DNA of 8,328 bases from Alphaproteobacteria bacterium (GTDB lineage: Bacteria; Pseudomonadota; Alphaproteobacteria; Rhizobiales; Xanthobacteraceae): the NCBI GenBank assembly GCA_005884855.1, contig VAZS01000146.1:1-8328 (forward strand). Reading direction: 5' to 3'. The notes under the pieces were generated by a model. It made no database searches and was not told where the DNA came from. It saw only the letters and a program-made list of their open reading frames with translations. Position numbers and translations under genes: made by a program. Positions within the stretch are counted from its first letter, which is position 1. Every line of letters begins with the position of its first letter. Shown one piece after another: positions 6,221 through 8,328 of the stretch.

Positions 6221-7066
6221 ATGCGCCTGCGAATTGCCCATCGAACCAGCTATCGATACGAGCCGCCCGCGACGGGCGTCATCCAGATCCTGCGGATGAC
6301 CCCGGGCAATCATGACGGGCAATATGTCGCCGATTGGCAAATCGACGTCTCCACCGATTCACGGCTTCATGTGCATCAGGACGCGTTCGGCAACGTCACC
6401 CATCTGCTGAGCGAAGGACCGCTCGCCGATCTCACCATCAATGCGCAAGGCCTGATCGAAACCCACGACACCGGCGGTGTGCTTAAGGGAACGGACGAGC
6501 GGTTTCCGCCGAGTCTGTTTCTGCGTTCGACATTGCTGACCGAGGTCAATCCGGCGATGGCGGCGTTTTCGCGCGAGCTGCGTTCGGAATCGGAGGCCGA
6601 CGTGCTTGGATTCCTGCATGCGCTGATGATGCAGATCAGTGAACATATGACCTTCGACGAAGATCCTACCCACAGCGGCACCTCGGCTTTGGAAGCCTTC
6701 GGACTAAAGCGCGGCGTCTGTCAGGACTACGCCCATATCTTTATCGCTTGCGCGCGGTCCGCCGGCGTACCCGCGCGCTTCGTCTCGGGGCATTTCCTGC
6801 GCTCAGACGGCGTGGTGCATCAGCAGGCCGGCCACGCCTGGGCGGAGGCGTTCGTGCCCGATCTCGGCTGGGTCGGTTTCGATCCCGCTAACGGCATCTC
6901 CACCACCGACGCGCATGCCCGCGTCGCAATCGGGCTCGACTACCTCGGCGGAGCGCCGGTGCGCGGTACCCGATATGGCGGCGGCATGGAAACCCTCACC
7001 GTGGCGGTCAAGGTCGAACAGGCGGGCGGCCGGCAGGGTCAGTGGCAGTCGCAGTCCGGAGTTTAA
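6221..7066 (+). CDS. transglutaminase-like cysteine peptidase family protein
   Basis: A 281-residue protein with the bacterial transglutaminase-like N-terminal beta domain (about 1-100, starting MRLRIAHRTSYRY) followed by a papain-fold transglutaminase core. The catalytic triad is complete: Cys167 (GVCQDYAH), His205 (GHAWAE) and Asp221 (FDPANG). Bacterial members act as peptidases or amide-cutting enzymes more often than as crosslinkers. No signal peptide is seen, so it should act in the cytoplasm with its neighbours. It lies 34 bases after the alpha-E gene and completes the ATP-grasp, alpha-E, transglutaminase cassette, in which a ligase and a hydrolase of peptide-like bonds are paired. The C-terminal tail (from about 265, rich in Gln and Gly) looks unstructured. 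Nineteen bases separate its stop from the convergent acyl-CoA synthetase gene; no hairpin terminator is evident there. Substrate unknown. Confidence 0.93.
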   Translation: MRLRIAHRTSYRYEPPATGVIQILRMTPGNHDGQYVADWQIDVSTDSRLHVHQDAFGNVTHLLSEGPLADLTINAQGLIETHDTGGVLKGTDERFPPSLFLRSTLLTEVNPAMAAFSRELRSESEADVLGFLHALMMQISEHMTFDEDPTHSGTSALEAFGLKRGVCQDYAHIFIACARSAGVPARFVSGHFLRSDGVVHQQAGHAWAEAFVPDLGWVGFDPANGISTTDAHARVAIGLDYLGGAPVRGTRYGGGMETLTVAVKVEQAGGRQGQWQSQSGV

Positions 7067-7085
7067 GCCTGCGCCACTTTGCGCC

Positions 7086-8328
7086 TCACAACGCCTGAAT
7101 TTCGCCCTTGGCCCAGAACTCGCGCAGCTTGAATTTCTGGATCTTGCCGGATCCCGTCAGGGGAAAAGCCTCGACACGAAACCAGTGCTTCGGCGTTTTG
7201 TAATGGGCGAGCGAGGCTCGCATGTAATTTGATAATTCTTCCTGGTCGATCACAGCGCGGGCGCGGGGCGGATGAAAGCGGCGACCTCTTCGCCCCATTT
7301 TTCGTGCGGTAGCCCGATCACCGCGACTTCGCCAACCTTCGGATGGCGAAACAACAGTTCTTCGAGTTCGCGCGGATATATATTTTCACCGCCCCGGATG
7401 ATCATGTCCTTCAGGCGACCCTCGACGGTGCAATAGCCGCGAGCATCCATCGCGCAGAGGTCTCCCGTGTGCAGCCAGCCCTCGGAATCGATCGCCGCCG
7501 CGGTCGCCTCCGGCATTTCGAAATAGCCGAGCATGATGTGGTAGCCGCGCGTGCAGAACTCGCCTATTTCGCCGATCGCGGCGGTCTTGCCGGTATCCGG
7601 ATTGACGATCTTGGTTTCCATGTTGGGCAGCGGCAGGCCGATGGTGCCCGCCTTGTCTTCAATCGTGTCTGTCGTCATGGTCATGGCCGCTACCGGCGAG
7701 CATTCCGTCTGCCCGAACACGATGGTAAAGGGCGCGCCGAGCTTTTGCTCGAGCAATGTGACCAGCGTGGCCGGGACGGTCGAGCCGCCCGAACAGATCG
7801 CCTTGATGGACGAAAGATCGGTGGTTGCGAACGAGGGATGTTCCAACATCGCGACCAGCATCGTGGGCACCCCGATCATCGCGTTTCCACGATAAGTCTC
7901 GAACATTTCGAGCACGAGGCCCGGTTCGAACGCCTCCAGCAGCACCTGGGTCGCAGCCTTGGATACCGCCCCAAGAACGCAGCAGACGCAGCCGCCGGTG
8001 TGGAACAGCGGCATGGTCGTTACGAAAACGTCGCCAGGGTCGATCCCCATCCGCTCCGCGGTGTCGGCGCCATTGTTGGCGAGACCGCGATGATGCAACA
8101 GCGCGCCTTTCGGAAAACCCGTCGTGCCGGACGTATACTGGATCATGACGGGATCGGTAGGCTTGACTGCGGGAAGCGCGATGCTGCTGTCGTCGCCGGC
8201 GGCAATGAAGGTTGACCAATCATCGAAACAAATCATCTCCCGAAGTTCCGGGCATCCCGGCGCCACCTCGCGCGCAGTCTCCAGCATCGGATTGCCGCGG
8301 AAGGAATTGACCACGAACACGCCTGCCG
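7086..8328 (-). pseudogene. AMP-binding acyl-CoA synthetase, 5' end outside window, frameshifted near 3' end
   Basis: Members of this family activate a carboxylic acid with ATP to an acyl-adenylate, then form the CoA thioester. The frame enters from beyond the right edge and runs to a stop at 7250-7252. It carries YTSGTTGFPKG (8105-8137, phosphate loop), MPLFHTGG, FGQTECSP, GWLHTGD, GRLKD (hinge) and GGENIYPRELEE. After FIRPAP the frame hits the early stop, while the expected ending continues in another frame from about 7258 to 7086 (VIDQEEL … LTGSGKIQK … LREFWAKG). One missing base around 7259 would explain this; adding one G there would read PAPGAVIDQEEL. The break removes about 55 residues, including the catalytic Lys of GKIQK. 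The intact enzyme would be about 540 residues, so the first quarter lies outside. Substrate cannot be told. It may be a true pseudogene or a sequencing error in a GC-rich run. Confidence 0.85.

Noticed and set aside
7067..7085. Bidirectional terminator between the convergent transglutaminase and acyl-CoA synthetase genes
   Set aside because: The gap holds only a short direct repeat (TGCGCC twice), no inverted repeat and no T-run.
7343..8215. Plus-strand open frame of 290 codons
   Set aside because: It lies antisense to the clearly recognisable acyl-CoA synthetase; the His/Arg/Asp/Gly-rich product is typical of a shadow frame in GC-rich DNA.

Overview
The window looks like chromosomal DNA of an alphaproteobacterium of the Bradyrhizobium / Nitrobacteraceae type. 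The reasons are the high GC content, the close match of several proteins to what I recall of Bradyrhizobium homologues, and the intergenic palindromic repeats (cores of the CCGGGCATGACG and CTCTCCCCGC…GCGGGGAGAG kinds) that are common in that group. This assignment is from memory and was not tested by search.

Left part (1-2415): a repeat-rich leader, then a plus-strand pair. The first gene encodes a short methionine synthase made only of the catalytic MetE-like domain (MesD-like). The second, overlapping it by one base, encodes a small secreted protein. Two further palindromic repeat elements (1526-1628 and 2276-2407) flank a minus-strand conserved hypothetical gene whose cysteine pattern resembles the zinc site of Ada. 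Its ribosome binding site lies at the edge of the second repeat.

Middle (2416-3821): two minus-strand genes, 43 bases apart, are probably co-transcribed. They are a CinA/MoaB-type molybdopterin-binding-domain protein and, downstream, gpt (xanthine phosphoribosyltransferase). The CinA-like protein appears to lack about 45 internal residues, in frame, and has two unusual residues in its most conserved loop. A 220-base divergent intergenic region follows.

Right part (3822-7066): a tight plus-strand operon of a circularly permuted ATP-grasp ligase, an alpha-E protein and a transglutaminase-like cysteine peptidase. This is the known but poorly characterised predicted peptide/amide ligase cassette. 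In many bacteria it travels with the proteasome-like peptidase Anbu, but no anbu gene follows here. It is the best candidate for an under-described system in the window.

Right edge (7086-8328, minus strand): an AMP-binding acyl-CoA synthetase, cut by the window end on its 5' side and broken by a one-base frameshift at about 7259. The shift separates the C-terminal catalytic-lysine segment from the rest. I saw no tRNA, rRNA, CRISPR array, insertion sequence or clear riboswitch.
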